A stretch of DNA of 64,000 nucleotides from an uncultured Bacteroides sp. (GCA_902168085.1 CABHOP010000037.1:1-64000); one strand, 5' to 3'; positions 7,482 through 17,288 are shown, counted from the first letter of the stretch. A program made the numbers and translations. Notes: generated from the sequence alone by a model not told the origin.

Positions 7482-8858
7482 TTAAATGCCTGCAATAACT
7501 ACCTGGGGTGCGATGCCCAGTATCAAAACGATAATACCGGTAACAATAAGCAGTAGTTTATCGGACCCTGTTACTTCACTATTCAATTCAGGATTGCCCT
7601 GCTTGAAGTACATAGCGATGATAACGCGGAAGTAGTAATAAGCACTTACGGCTGCCATCAGCAGGGCAAATATCACCAGCCACATCAGCTGGCCTTGTTC
7701 CAGTGCAGCCTGCAGCACCATGTATTTTGCCATAAAGCCGCCTGTAAGTGGTATGCCGGCCAGCGAGAATATGAAAATAGCTGTAACGCCGGCCAGTAGT
7801 GGTTGTTTTTTAGCCAGGCCATTGAAACCATCATATGTATAATCTTTCAGTTTCAGCAATACGGCAAACAGCCCTATCGTTGCTACGCTGTATGCTACCG
7901 CATATACTATCATACCCTGCCATGCCGTGGCATTTACCGCCAATATGGCAAAGAGCATGAAGCCCGCCTGTGCAATAGATGAATAGGCCAGCATACGCTT
8001 TACACTTTGCTGGAAAACGGCTGTAATGTTACCAACCAGCAGTGTTGCAGCAGTAACGATGGCCAGTACAAGCATCCAATGATTGCTCAGCGCACCGAAA
8101 CCAACGGAGAATAGCTTCATGAAAGCTACGAATATGCCTGCCTTCACTACAGTAGCCATAAACGCTGTGAACGGTGTAGGCGCACCATCGTACACATCCG
8201 GTGTCCACATATGCATAGGTGCTGCAGATACTTTAAAGCCTAAGGCTATCATCAGGAATATGATGCCTGCCAATGCAGTTGGGCTCAGCAAGTCATCTTG
8301 CAGGAAGGTGAATCCAATAATATTGAAAGTACCGGTGGCACCATACAACAGCGTAATGCCCATCAGCAGGATACCGGTAGAGAATGAACCCATTAACAGG
8401 TATTTCAATGAGGCTTCGCTGCTTTTCAGGTTGCGCTTATCGCTACCTGCCAGTATGTATTGTGGTATAGATAATATCTCAATACCCAGGAACAGCATCA
8501 GCATACTACTGTAGCTGCTTAGCAGGTAGATACCGCATAGGATAAAGCATATCAGGGCAAAGTATTCTGCCACATGGGCGCCTACCCGCTGAATGTCCTT
8601 ATTTACCAGCATGGCATACAGCAATGTACAGCCTGTCATGAGCGTATTGAACCAAAGGCCGTATCTGTCTATGCGCAGCATATTGTTGAAATAGGTCTGT
8701 GGTTGGTTGCCCGCAGCAGAAAGTTCCCAGATGTTAACGCCCAGTAACAGTGCCAGTAAAAGAATAGCTACGGTACCTACCGATCTCTTTTCTTTTACCA
8801 TCAGCCCGGTAAACATGAGTATTACACCAAATACCGTTGAAGCAATAATTGCCTTCAT
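7482..8858 (-). CDS. nuoN: NADH-quinone oxidoreductase subunit N
   Basis: An antiporter-like proton-pumping subunit of the membrane arm of complex I, in the inner membrane. The 458-residue protein is almost entirely hydrophobic with about 14 membrane segments. The proton_antipo_M core is recognisable by EILSIPQYILAGSDK (conserved glutamate and the membrane-arm motif), FKVSAAPMHMWTPDVYDGAP and RMLAYSSIAQAGFM. It is the last gene of the operon, 37 bases after nuoM; the gap contains a short GTCAAA-type sequence and no terminator. Confidence 0.96.
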   Translation of the reverse strand: MKAIIASTVFGVILMFTGLMVKEKRSVGTVAILLLALLLGVNIWELSAAGNQPQTYFNNMLRIDRYGLWFNTLMTGCTLLYAMLVNKDIQRVGAHVAEYFALICFILCGIYLLSSYSSMLMLFLGIEILSIPQYILAGSDKRNLKSSEASLKYLLMGSFSTGILLMGITLLYGATGTFNIIGFTFLQDDLLSPTALAGIIFLMIALGFKVSAAPMHMWTPDVYDGAPTPFTAFMATVVKAGIFVAFMKLFSVGFGALSNHWMLVLAIVTAATLLVGNITAVFQQSVKRMLAYSSIAQAGFMLFAILAVNATAWQGMIVYAVAYSVATIGLFAVLLKLKDYTYDGFNGLAKKQPLLAGVTAIFIFSLAGIPLTGGFMAKYMVLQAALEQGQLMWLVIFALLMAAVSAYYYFRVIIAMYFKQGNPELNSEVTGSDKLLLIVTGIIVLILGIAPQVVIAGI

Positions 8859-8895
8859 TATTATTAAAAGAATTAAAAAGTCAAACGTTACAATC

Positions 8896-10335
8896 TTATG
8901 GCATCATCACACCTGCTGCCGCAGCCGTCATATCCAGCAGTGGCTTAGGATATACACCCAGCATTAGTATGATACCTATAATAACTGCCAGCCCCACATA
9001 TTCATTTACACTCAGGTCTTTTTGTATGGTCATGCCCACGGTATTGCCATAAGTGGTTTTCTGTACCATGTTCAGCGTATATACCGCACCCAGTATCACA
9101 CCCAAACCTGCCAGCACCATGTAGGTGATGTGGTAAGGCGAAGGGCTCTGAAACAATCCATTGAACAGCATAAACTCGCCCACAAAACCATTGGTAAGTG
9201 GCAATCCTATATTGGCAAATGATATAATAACAAAGGCTATAGCCATTTTAGGTGCTGATATAGCCATGCCGCCCAGCTTAGTCATATCGCGGGTACCCCA
9301 GCGCTGCTCTATCATGCTAACGATGAGCCACATGCCGGTGATATTGATACCGTGGTTGAACATCTGCACCATCAGGCCATGCATACCGGTAGAGGTTTGC
9401 GAGAAAGCAGCGGCGCTCATCAGGCCCATGTGCGCTATAGATGAATATGCTATCAGGCGTTTCATGTCCGTTTGAACAATAGCAATGCAAGATGCATAGA
9501 TGATACCTATGATAGAAAGTATAATTATGGTATTGCTCCAGATAGCTACCCCTTCAGGTACTACCGGTAGCAGCCAGCGGATAACCGAAAACAGGCCCAT
9601 TTTCACCATCAATGCACTCAATATGATGGTAACAGAAGTAGGCGATTGCTCATAGGTATCAGGCTGCCAGGTATGAAAGGGGAATATCGGCATCTTGATA
9701 GCAAAGGCTATGAAGATGAGCCAAAAGAGCCACTGTTGCGTAACAGGGTCTAAAGACATACCTGCACTTACTATACTATCCCAGCCATAAGCATTAGCAC
9801 CAGGGTTTTGCAATGCCAGGAAGATGATAGCAGACAGCATCAAAAGGCTGCCGACGAATGTATAAACAAAGAATTTGAAGGTAACCGGTATGCGCTTTTC
9901 ACCACCCCATATAGAACACAGGAAGTAAACAGGTATCAGCGCCAGTTCCCAGAAGAAGTAGAACAGTAAAGCATCGTGCGCTAAGAACACGCCTGTGATG
10001 CCGGCTTGTGCCAACAGCATCAGGCCGTAGAAGCTGCCGGGGTTTTCTACTTCTTTATTCCAGTTGCTGATGAAGATAACAGGCATAACGATACCTGTAA
10101 GCAGGCATAGCATTGCTGCCATGCCATCTGAATATAAACTGAGTTGTGCACCCAGGCGTGGTATCCATGGCATAGACCATGCCATAGGTTGACTGTAGGA
10201 TGCAGCGCTGATATAAGCAGTCAGTCCTAAAGTAGCAATGCTACTAATAAGGGCAACAGCCTTTGCGCTATCTTTTGCAAGAAAGCTAAGGATACCTGCT
10301 ACTATAGGAACCAGTATAAGTAATGTTAAGATCAT
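8896..10335 (-). CDS. nuoM: NADH-quinone oxidoreductase subunit M
   Basis: The second antiporter-like proton-pumping subunit of complex I. At 479 residues it is of ordinary length. Typical features are FFWELALIPVYFLCSIWGG with the conserved glutamate, IKMPIFPFHTWQPDTYEQSP, RLIAYSSIAHMGLM, and NGFVGEFMLF near the C-terminus. It follows nuoL by 36 bases and precedes nuoN, the usual order for the distal part of the operon. Confidence 0.97.
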   Translation of the reverse strand: MILTLLILVPIVAGILSFLAKDSAKAVALISSIATLGLTAYISAASYSQPMAWSMPWIPRLGAQLSLYSDGMAAMLCLLTGIVMPVIFISNWNKEVENPGSFYGLMLLAQAGITGVFLAHDALLFYFFWELALIPVYFLCSIWGGEKRIPVTFKFFVYTFVGSLLMLSAIIFLALQNPGANAYGWDSIVSAGMSLDPVTQQWLFWLIFIAFAIKMPIFPFHTWQPDTYEQSPTSVTIILSALMVKMGLFSVIRWLLPVVPEGVAIWSNTIIILSIIGIIYASCIAIVQTDMKRLIAYSSIAHMGLMSAAAFSQTSTGMHGLMVQMFNHGINITGMWLIVSMIEQRWGTRDMTKLGGMAISAPKMAIAFVIISFANIGLPLTNGFVGEFMLFNGLFQSPSPYHITYMVLAGLGVILGAVYTLNMVQKTTYGNTVGMTIQKDLSVNEYVGLAVIIGIILMLGVYPKPLLDMTAAAAGVMMP

Positions 10336-10371
10336 AATGCCAAAGCAATATTTGCAGTGCTATCTAATTAT

Positions 10372-12255
10372 TTATTGAACCCAGAAAAAACTAATGGTAA
10401 ACAACAGGGTCATACCTATCACCATCATAAAGATGTAGAAACCTACCTGGCCGGTTTGCAACAAGCGCACCCTGTCGCTACCCCAGCGTACGGTTTTACC
10501 TACACCATTTACCACTCCGTCGATACCCATTTTTTCTACAAACCTGTCGAGGGCTGAAGACAATGCCAGCAGCGGGCGTACGATGATAGCATCGTACAGC
10601 TCATCTACATACCATTTATTCTCCAGCACTTTTGCAAGTCCTGTGTTCTCTTTAAAGTTTGGTTTCTTAGTAGCATTGTAGGCTACAATTATCATTATAA
10701 TTACCAGTCCTGTTGAAAGGCCCATCAGCATCCACTCAGTGCTGTGCTCCAGGTGGTGATGGCCAAAGTTTGCAACTACAGGCGCCAGGTATGTATTAAA
10801 TGTATGATTCTCACTAATAACAGCCGGCAGGCCCACATAACCACCTATTACCGACATAATGGCCAGTACTATCAACGGTATGGTCATAGCCGCAGGGCTT
10901 TCGTGCAGGTGGTGTTCCTGGTCGTGTGTGCCGCGGAAAGAACCGGTGAACGTAAGGAAGTATAGGCGGAACATATAGAATGCAGTCATCAATGCAGCGC
11001 CCAGTGCCAGGTAGTACATTACAGGACTATGTGCATAGGTAGCAGCCAATATTTCATCTTTAGAGAAGAAACCTGAGAAACCCGGGATACCTGCGATAGC
11101 CAGACAACCTATCAGGAAGGTAATGCTGGTTATCTTCATTTTTTTACCAAGCCCACCCATGCTGCGGATATCCTGCTCGCCACCCATAGCGTGAATAACA
11201 CTACCTGAACCCAGGAACATAAGGGCTTTGAAGAAGGCGTGCGTCATAACGTGGAACACAGCCGTAGTATAAGCACCTACACCTAGCGCCAGGAACATAA
11301 AGCCCAGCTGGCTAACGGTAGAATAGGCCAGTACTTTTTTAATATCATATTGCCTGATGGCGATAGATGCTGCCAGTATAGCGGTAGCCAAACCGATAAC
11401 AGCTACCAGGTTCAGCGCCATAGGTGCCAGGCTGTACAGGGCATTGCTGCGTGCTATCATATAGATACCTGCAGTAACCATCGTTGCCGCGTGGATAAGC
11501 GCCGATACCGGGGTAGGACCCGCCATGGCGTCGGGCAGCCAGGTGTACAGAGGTATCTGGGCACTTTTACCCATAGCACCTATGAACAGGCATATCGCTA
11601 TCCAGTTATGCATATTAGACGACAACTGCACCGTACCACCATTCAGCTGGCCAAAGAATTCGTTGTAAGAAAGTGTACCGTAGTTGAAAAGTATCAGCAG
11701 CATACCTACCAGGAAGCCGAGGTCACCGATACGGTTCATCACAAATGCCTTCTTAGCTGCATTGGTATAATCCCTGTTTTTGAACCAGAAACCAATAAGC
11801 AGGTAAGAGCAAAGGCCCACACCTTCCCAACCAATGAACATAATAAGATAGTTCGCACCTAGCACCAGCAGCAACATCGAGAATACGAAAAGGTTGAGGT
11901 AGGCAAAATACTTTACCATACCCTCGTCATCGTGCATGTATGATGTGGAGTACACATGTATCAGGAAGCCGATACCGGTAATAATAAGCAGGAACAGGGA
12001 AGATAACGCATCTACCTGGAAGGCAAATGGGATGTACAGGTTACCCGATTGTATAAAATCGAACAGGTGCACTACCGTAGAAGTACCGCTACTTTTTACT
12101 TCGAAAAAAATGCCCAGTGAAACAGCAAACGATGCCAGTATAGCCAGGCTGCCTATAACGCCGCCTGCGCCTTTTGGCATTTTACGCCAACCTATACCAT
12201 TAATCAAAAAGCCAATTAACGGGAATAAAGGAACCAGCCAAACAAGGTTAGTCAT
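10372..12255 (-). CDS. nuoL: NADH-quinone oxidoreductase subunit L
   Basis: The distal antiporter-like subunit of complex I, carrying the long lateral helix that runs along the membrane arm. The 627-residue length fits. FIGWEGVGLCSYLLIGFW, KSAQIPLYTWLPDAMAGPTP, HAATMVTAGIYM and KVLAYSTVSQLGFM are visible family signatures. The C-terminal region ends with a last membrane segment (FYIFMMVIGMTLLFTISFF) after a charged linker, as expected for the anchor of the lateral helix. It starts 9 bases after nuoK. Confidence 0.97.
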   Translation of the reverse strand: MTNLVWLVPLFPLIGFLINGIGWRKMPKGAGGVIGSLAILASFAVSLGIFFEVKSSGTSTVVHLFDFIQSGNLYIPFAFQVDALSSLFLLIITGIGFLIHVYSTSYMHDDEGMVKYFAYLNLFVFSMLLLVLGANYLIMFIGWEGVGLCSYLLIGFWFKNRDYTNAAKKAFVMNRIGDLGFLVGMLLILFNYGTLSYNEFFGQLNGGTVQLSSNMHNWIAICLFIGAMGKSAQIPLYTWLPDAMAGPTPVSALIHAATMVTAGIYMIARSNALYSLAPMALNLVAVIGLATAILAASIAIRQYDIKKVLAYSTVSQLGFMFLALGVGAYTTAVFHVMTHAFFKALMFLGSGSVIHAMGGEQDIRSMGGLGKKMKITSITFLIGCLAIAGIPGFSGFFSKDEILAATYAHSPVMYYLALGAALMTAFYMFRLYFLTFTGSFRGTHDQEHHLHESPAAMTIPLIVLAIMSVIGGYVGLPAVISENHTFNTYLAPVVANFGHHHLEHSTEWMLMGLSTGLVIIMIIVAYNATKKPNFKENTGLAKVLENKWYVDELYDAIIVRPLLALSSALDRFVEKMGIDGVVNGVGKTVRWGSDRVRLLQTGQVGFYIFMMVIGMTLLFTISFFWVQ

Positions 12256-12264
12256 TACTACGAT

Positions 12265-12564
12265 TTAGTGTTTTAACCTATTTAATATATTAATATCAAC
12301 CGAATGCACCTTGCGGTACATCATCACAATAACGGCCAGCCCCACGGCTACCTCTGCAGCTGCCACCACCATTATAAAGAACACGAATATCTGTGCAGAA
12401 GCATCATTATACATTTTTGAAAAAGCTACCATCAGCAGGTTTACGGCATTCAGCATCAGCTCTATGCACATAAATACGATAATGGCATTGCGGCGCATCA
12501 GGGTACCCATGATACCTATGCAAAACAGCGCAAGACTTAAAAACAAATAGTATTGTATCGGCAT
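12265..12564 (-). CDS. nuoK: NADH-quinone oxidoreductase subunit K
   Basis: A small (99-residue) three-helix membrane subunit at the junction between the membrane arm and the quinone site, homologous to Mrp[17 protein letters not shown] contains the conserved membrane glutamate, and [18 protein letters not shown] carries the second one. The ATG is preceded directly by the repeat element sequence TTTAGGGTT, so the repeat forms the 5' leader between nuoJ and nuoK. Confidence 0.96.
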   Translation of the reverse strand: MPIQYYLFLSLALFCIGIMGTLMRRNAIIVFMCIELMLNAVNLLMVAFSKMYNDASAQIFVFFIMVVAAAEVAVGLAVIVMMYRKVHSVDINILNRLKH

Positions 12565-12655
12565 AACCCTAAAGGGGCTTTTTTATTATTTAATAAAGTT
12601 CTATTCTTTACTACCCTGCCATCACGATGGCTCCCTCCCTTAGGGGTTGGGGGTA
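12565..12655 (-). repeat. Palindromic intergenic repeat between nuoJ and nuoK
   Basis: The plus strand starts with ACCCTAAAGGGGCTTTTTT directly at the nuoK start codon and ends with CCCTTAGGGGTTGGGGG, which overlaps the end of nuoJ and supplies its stop codon and last residues (Pro-Asn-Pro). The two ends are imperfect inverted copies of each other, each with a small internal palindrome, separated by an AT-rich stretch and a CCATCACGATGG hairpin. Related copies lie before nuoF, nuoE and nuoD. Confidence 0.75.
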
Positions 12656-13158
12656 GTTGTTGCTTCTTCCTTTTTACCGATAACTACCGCACCAATCATT
12701 GCACTAAGGAAAAGTACACTGCTTATTTCAAAAGGCAGAACAAACTGTGTAAACAGTGTTTTACCCAAGTTCTTTATCAGCCCTATATCTGTAGGCGACT
12801 GCTCCAGCATGTTTACAGATGAAGTGCGCAAAGCCGCCAGCACTACCAGGAACAATGCACCACCCGATATAACACCCGCAAACTGTACCAGCCGGTTCTT
12901 CTGCGGTTCGGTATCGGCATTCAGGTTCATCAGCATTATCACAAACAGGAACAGTACCATGATGGCACCTGCATACACAATGATGTTTACAATAGCCAGG
13001 AACTGTGCATTCATTAATACATAGTGGCCGGAAATAGCAAAGAAGGTAGCAATCAGGAACAATACACTGTTCACCGGGTTGCGGCTCAGGATAACACCCA
13101 GTGCACAACTCAATGCCATTACCGTCAGGAACCAGAATAATATTTCGTACGTACTCAT
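12640..13158 (-). CDS. nuoJ: NADH-quinone oxidoreductase subunit J
   Basis: A membrane subunit of complex I (172 residues) next to NuoH, part of the coupling chain to the proton pumps. ILFWFLTVMALSCALGVI, NPVNSVLFLIATF and YAGAIMVLFLFVIMLMN (with the pi-bulge-type helix 3 region) are characteristic. The last residues (TTTPNP) are encoded by the intergenic repeat. It follows nuoI after only 3 bases. Confidence 0.95.
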   Translation of the reverse strand: MSTYEILFWFLTVMALSCALGVILSRNPVNSVLFLIATFFAISGHYVLMNAQFLAIVNIIVYAGAIMVLFLFVIMLMNLNADTEPQKNRLVQFAGVISGGALFLVVLAALRTSSVNMLEQSPTDIGLIKNLGKTLFTQFVLPFEISSVLFLSAMIGAVVIGKKEEATTTPNP

Positions 13159-13161
13159 ATA

Positions 13162-13674
13162 CTATTTGGTTTCTTGTTGCATTTTAGGGTGAGGAATCAG
13201 GAGGTCTTCCTTTTTATAGATAAAGCTATCGCGTGTATAGTTGGTAGGCATTATCGTTTCGCTCAGGTACACGGCATCTTTGGGGCAGGCCTCTTCACAA
13301 TAGCCGCAGAATATGCAACGCAGCATGTTTATTTCATATTTAGCAGCATATTTCTCTTCGCGGTACAAGTTCTCTTCGCCCGGTTTGCGCTCGGCAGCTT
13401 CCATTGTAATGGCTTCTGCAGGGCAGGCAAGGGCACACAGGCCACAGGCTGTGCAGCGCTCACGGCCTTCTTCATCACGGTTCAGCACATGCAGGCCACG
13501 AAACACAGGGCTAAACGGACGTTTTTCTTCCGGGTAGCTTACAGTAGCCTTCTTTTTAAATATATGGCCTATGGTTATGCTAAGGCCTTTGGCAATAGCA
13601 GGCAGGTATATCTTCTCCCCGAATGTCATCGGGTCGCGGTTTACCGGTGCAGACCTGTTTGTTAGTTTTTCCAT
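13162..13674 (-). CDS. nuoI: NADH-quinone oxidoreductase subunit I
   Basis: The ferredoxin-like subunit that holds clusters N6a and N6b and passes electrons towards NuoB. The 170-residue protein has both CxxCxxCxxxCP motifs: CTACGLCALACP and CIFCGYCEEACP. The N-terminal segment before the first motif is longer than a minimal ferredoxin, as in other NuoI proteins, and the C-terminal extension is short. It lies between nuoH (57-base gap) and nuoJ (3-base gap). Confidence 0.97.
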   Translation of the reverse strand: MEKLTNRSAPVNRDPMTFGEKIYLPAIAKGLSITIGHIFKKKATVSYPEEKRPFSPVFRGLHVLNRDEEGRERCTACGLCALACPAEAITMEAAERKPGEENLYREEKYAAKYEINMLRCIFCGYCEEACPKDAVYLSETIMPTNYTRDSFIYKKEDLLIPHPKMQQETK

Positions 13675-13731
13675 TTCAACTCAAAAATGCAGCATATAGA
13701 AGTTGCTCAGCACAGTTTTCTATATCCTTAA

Positions 13732-14799
13732 TTATTTAAATATCCACAATATAGCAGCACCGGTTACCACCATGTTAAACAAGGCAAGTGGTATCAGTGA
13801 TTTCCAGCCCAGGCGCATTAGCTGATCGTAACGGAAACGAGGCAGCGTCCAGCGGATGAACATGAAAAACAGTATACAGCAGATTATTTTAGTCAGGAAT
13901 ATCAGCACACATATCAGCGAGAACACTATAGGGCTGGCAGCACCGGCTACCTTATCCATGAACGGGAAATTGTACCCGCCAAAGAACAGGGTGATGATAA
14001 CTGCAGAGCTTACAAACAAGTTGATGTATTCAGCAAACAGGTAGAAGCCCAGCTTCATAGATGAATACTCCTGGTGGTAACCCATGTTCAATTCACTTTC
14101 GCATTCCGGCAGGTCAAAAGGTGCACGGTTCAACTCGGCAAATGCGCAAATAAGGAATATCAGGAAACCCAGTGGTTGTTTAAAGAAATTCCAGGTGAAG
14201 TAGCCATCCCAGAAACCATGCTGCTGTTCTACTATTTCGCGCAGGCTCAACGAACCGGTCATCATCAGCACGGCTACCAGGCTCAGACCCATAGCCAGTT
14301 CGTAAGATATAGCCTGCGATGCCGCACGGATACTACTCAGCAGCGAGAATTTATTGTTAGAAGCCCAGCCACCCAGCATTACACCATACACACCAAGGCT
14401 CACTACGCCAAATATGAAAAGGATGCCTATACTAATGTCTGCCACCTGCAGGCTGATAACCGAACCATTATCCAGCGTTATATCCGGCCCCCAAGGTACT
14501 ACAGCACTGGTCATCAGCGCGGTAAGCATAGCCAGGGCAGGCCCCAGGATGAACAGTGTGCGGGTAGAGCGGTCGGGGATGATCTCTTCTTTGAAGAAAA
14601 GCTTACCACCATCGGCCAGCGGCTGTAGCAAACCGAAGATACCTGCACGTGCAGGGCCTATGCGGTCTTGCATCACGGCAGCTACTTTACGTTCGGCCCA
14701 GGTAAGGTACATGGCAATACCCAGCGAACCCAGCAGTATTACCGTGATGAGCAGAATCTTTTCAATTATAAAAGCTGTATCAATTTGTAGTAACAGCAT
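13732..14799 (-). CDS. nuoH: NADH-quinone oxidoreductase subunit H
   Basis: The membrane subunit that forms much of the quinone-binding chamber and the link to the proton pumps. The 355-residue protein has TWAERKVAAVMQDRIGPARAG (shown in part: ERKVAAVMQDRIGP), LQPLADGGKLFFKEE, AELNRAPFDLPECESEL and RWTLPRFRYDQLM, all strongly conserved in the family; the charged E-loop residues are present. It starts 32 bases after nuoG. Confidence 0.97.
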   Translation of the reverse strand: MLLLQIDTAFIIEKILLITVILLGSLGIAMYLTWAERKVAAVMQDRIGPARAGIFGLLQPLADGGKLFFKEEIIPDRSTRTLFILGPALAMLTALMTSAVVPWGPDITLDNGSVISLQVADISIGILFIFGVVSLGVYGVMLGGWASNNKFSLLSSIRAASQAISYELAMGLSLVAVLMMTGSLSLREIVEQQHGFWDGYFTWNFFKQPLGFLIFLICAFAELNRAPFDLPECESELNMGYHQEYSSMKLGFYLFAEYINLFVSSAVIITLFFGGYNFPFMDKVAGAASPIVFSLICVLIFLTKIICCILFFMFIRWTLPRFRYDQLMRLGWKSLIPLALFNMVVTGAAILWIFK

Positions 14800-14831
14800 A
14801 ATGGCGCAAAAGTAATTAGTTCGTTAATTTT

Positions 14832-15914
14832 TTACCTGTCTTTCTTAAAATCGTCGGAGTGAGCAGGGCCATCTATTTTAGACAATTCTATTTCCTGCCT
14901 GTTCACATCACTTACTTTATGTATATCCATCAAAAGTTTAGGGTCTTTACCTATTACTTTATCTATATATACAGGTTGTTTTTTAGTACCTACATAGTGG
15001 CCTTGAGATATTACGCTGTGGCGGTCTATCTTAGATGGGCCTTCTATCGTCCAGTCGCTGACAGATTTGCGGTGAAAGCGACAATCGTTACAGATAAACT
15101 CTTCTACCTCACCCCATTTATCCTTGCGGGCTGTAACGCGGAACACCTCGTCGCCACGCATCCACAAGCGCACTTTACCACTACACTTGGTGCAACTGCA
15201 ATGTGCATCTACAGGTTTGGTAAACCACACCCTGTTCTTAAAACGGAAGGTTTTATCGGTAAGCGCACCCACCGGGCACACATCTATTACGTTGCCAATG
15301 AATTCATTATCAAGCGATTTACCCAGTAGTGTACTGATCTCGGCATGATCGCCGCGCTCCAGTATACCATGCTCGCGCCTTTGGGTAAGCTGTTCTGCCG
15401 TGAACACGCAACGGTAGCAAAGTATGCAGCGCGTCATGTGCAGGGAGATGTAATCGCCTATGTCTTCTTTTTCAAACGTACGGCGGTCGAACTCGTAGCG
15501 CGTGCCGGATGTACCGTGCTCATAGCTCAGGTCTTGCAGGTGGCATTCGCCGGCCTGGTCGCACACCGGGCAATCGAGTGGGTGGTTTATCAGCAGCATT
15601 TCTACCACACCCTTGCGTGCATCCAGTACTTTTTCCGAAGTGATGTTTTTCACTTCCATACCATCCATCACTGTAGTGCGGCAGCTGGCTACCAACTTGG
15701 GCATCGGGCGCGGGTCTTTTTCAGAACCCTTGCTTACCTCTACCAGGCAGGTACGGCATTTACCGCCGCTGCCTTCCAGTTTACTATAATAGCACATGGC
15801 AGGAGGGGTTACCTCGCCGCCTACCATACGCGCCGCATTCAAGATAGTAGTACCGGCTGGCACTTCTATCGTGATATTATCGATGGTTACTTTAAATTTC
15901 GGTTGTTCTGACAT
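14832..15914 (-). CDS. nuoG: Short NuoG-type iron-sulfur subunit of complex I
   Basis: A 360-residue peripheral-arm subunit, about 40 percent of the length of Escherichia coli NuoG, because the molybdopterin-fold C-terminal domain is almost absent. Cluster ligands are visible: N1b at C41, C53, C56 and C78; N5 at H111, C115, C118 and C124 (HPLDCPVCDQAGEC); N4 at C163, C166, C169 and C213. Beyond these lie five more cysteines (C239, C241, C244, C275, C278) with spacing that only loosely recalls cluster N7. From memory, a short NuoG is usual in Bacteroidota, so this is probably not a truncation. A GTCAAAA-type repeat separates it from nuoF. Confidence 0.93.
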   Translation of the reverse strand: MSEQPKFKVTIDNITIEVPAGTTILNAARMVGGEVTPPAMCYYSKLEGSGGKCRTCLVEVSKGSEKDPRPMPKLVASCRTTVMDGMEVKNITSEKVLDARKGVVEMLLINHPLDCPVCDQAGECHLQDLSYEHGTSGTRYEFDRRTFEKEDIGDYISLHMTRCILCYRCVFTAEQLTQRREHGILERGDHAEISTLLGKSLDNEFIGNVIDVCPVGALTDKTFRFKNRVWFTKPVDAHCSCTKCSGKVRLWMRGDEVFRVTARKDKWGEVEEFICNDCRFHRKSVSDWTIEGPSKIDRHSVISQGHYVGTKKQPVYIDKVIGKDPKLLMDIHKVSDVNRQEIELSKIDGPAHSDDFKKDR

Positions 15915-15938
15915 AAGTCAACATTCAAAAGTCAAAAA
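15915..15938. repeat. Short GTCAA-type repeat before nuoG
   Basis: The 24-base gap between nuoF and nuoG consists mostly of AAGTCAACATTCAAAAGTC, a motif that recurs before nuoC and, in weaker form, before nuoN and the fabG-like gene. It abuts the nuoG start codon. Confidence 0.45.
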
Positions 15939-17288
15939 CTAAGCTGTAGTAGGAACATGAATAGGGTCTGCATAATGTGCCAGTCCAAAATTCCTTCTTT
16001 GCGATTCATCCGGGTTCAGCACATGCCATTCAAATTCATCGCGGAAATGGCGGATGGCAGCAGCTACCGGCCATGCAGCGGCATCGCCCAGCGGACAGAT
16101 GGTGTTACCCTCTATCTTGCGCTGGATATCCCACAGCAGGTCTATATCGCTCATCTTACCTTTTCCGTACTCGATGTTCTTCAGTATTTTATACATCCAG
16201 CCGGTACCTTCACGGCAAGGGCTGCATTGTCCGCAACTTTCGTGGTTGTAGAAGCGCGCCAGCGTCATGGTATGGCGCACTACGCACTGGTCTTCATCCA
16301 TTACTATAAAGCCGCCCGAACCCATCATGGTACCGGTAGCAAAGCCACCATCGGCAAGGCTTTCATAGTTCATATAGCGGGTTTCACCTTTTGCTGTTTT
16401 CAGCAGCAGGTTGGCCGGTACTATAGGTACAGAAGAGCCACCGGGGATACTAGCCTTCAGGCGTTTGCCCTTAGGTATACCGCCGCAATATTCATCAGAG
16501 AAGATGAACTCTTCTACTGACTGGGTCATATCTATTTCGTACACGCCCGGCTTGTTTACGTTACCGCAAACAGAAAGCAGTTTGGTACCGGTAGATTTAC
16601 CCACACCTATTTTAGCATATTCTTCGCCACCCATATTCAGGATAGGTACTACGGCTGCCAGTGTTTCTACATTGTTTACAACTGTTGGGCGCATCCACAC
16701 ACCTTGTATCGCGGGAAATGGAGGTTTGATGCGCGGGTTGCCACGCTTACCTTCCAGTGATTCTATCAGGGCTGTTTCTTCACCACAGATATAGGCACCG
16801 CCACCGCGCTGCACATATATCTCGCAATCGAAACCTGTGTTCAGTATATTCTTACCCAGCCAGCCATTGTTTTTGGCTTCGGCTATAGCTTGTTCCAGTA
16901 TATCTACTATCCATGCATATTCCCCACGGATGTATATATAAGTAGCATTGCTACCCAGTGCAAAGCTGCTGACGATAAGGCCTTCTATCAGCAGGTGGGG
17001 CAGAAACTCCATCAGGTAGCGGTCTTTAAAAGTACCGGGCTCTGATTCATCGGCATTACAAACCAGGTGGCGTGGCACGCCTTCCGGTTTTGCCAGGAAG
17101 CTCCATTTCATACCCGTAGGGAAACCCGCACCACCACGGCCACGCAGGCCGCTTTTCTTCACCTCTTCCACTATCTCATCGGGCGTCATCTTAAAGGCTT
17201 TTTCCACTGCACGATAGCCCCCGTTCTTGCGGTAGGTATCGTAGTAGCGGATGCCTTCTACATGTGCATGTTCTAATAATACTTTCAT
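15939..17288 (-). CDS. nuoF: NADH-quinone oxidoreductase subunit F
   Basis: The NADH- and FMN-binding subunit (449 residues) holding cluster N3; it oxidises NADH and starts the electron path. GRGGAGFPTGMKW (from residue 50) is the glycine-rich nucleotide loop, GAYICGEETALIESLEG the FMN/NADH region, and ESCGQCSPCREGTGW with the later NTICPLGDAAAWPV supplies the four cysteines of N3. The start codon follows directly after a palindromic repeat. Two genes unrelated to complex I separate it from nuoE, its usual partner. Confidence 0.97.
   Translation of the reverse strand: MKVLLEHAHVEGIRYYDTYRKNGGYRAVEKAFKMTPDEIVEEVKKSGLRGRGGAGFPTGMKWSFLAKPEGVPRHLVCNADESEPGTFKDRYLMEFLPHLLIEGLIVSSFALGSNATYIYIRGEYAWIVDILEQAIAEAKNNGWLGKNILNTGFDCEIYVQRGGGAYICGEETALIESLEGKRGNPRIKPPFPAIQGVWMRPTVVNNVETLAAVVPILNMGGEEYAKIGVGKSTGTKLLSVCGNVNKPGVYEIDMTQSVEEFIFSDEYCGGIPKGKRLKASIPGGSSVPIVPANLLLKTAKGETRYMNYESLADGGFATGTMMGSGGFIVMDEDQCVVRHTMTLARFYNHESCGQCSPCREGTGWMYKILKNIEYGKGKMSDIDLLWDIQRKIEGNTICPLGDAAAWPVAAAIRHFRDEFEWHVLNPDESQRRNFGLAHYADPIHVPTTA

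Noticed and set aside
11350-11862. Open frame antisense to nuoL
   Set aside because: It runs opposite a conserved subunit and has a composition (many Gln, Tyr, Arg) expected from a complementary frame; no start signal was seen.
14832-15914. nuoG as truncated pseudogene
   Set aside because: All three main cluster motifs are intact, the frame is open, the gene is in a conserved order, and short NuoG appears normal for the phylum.
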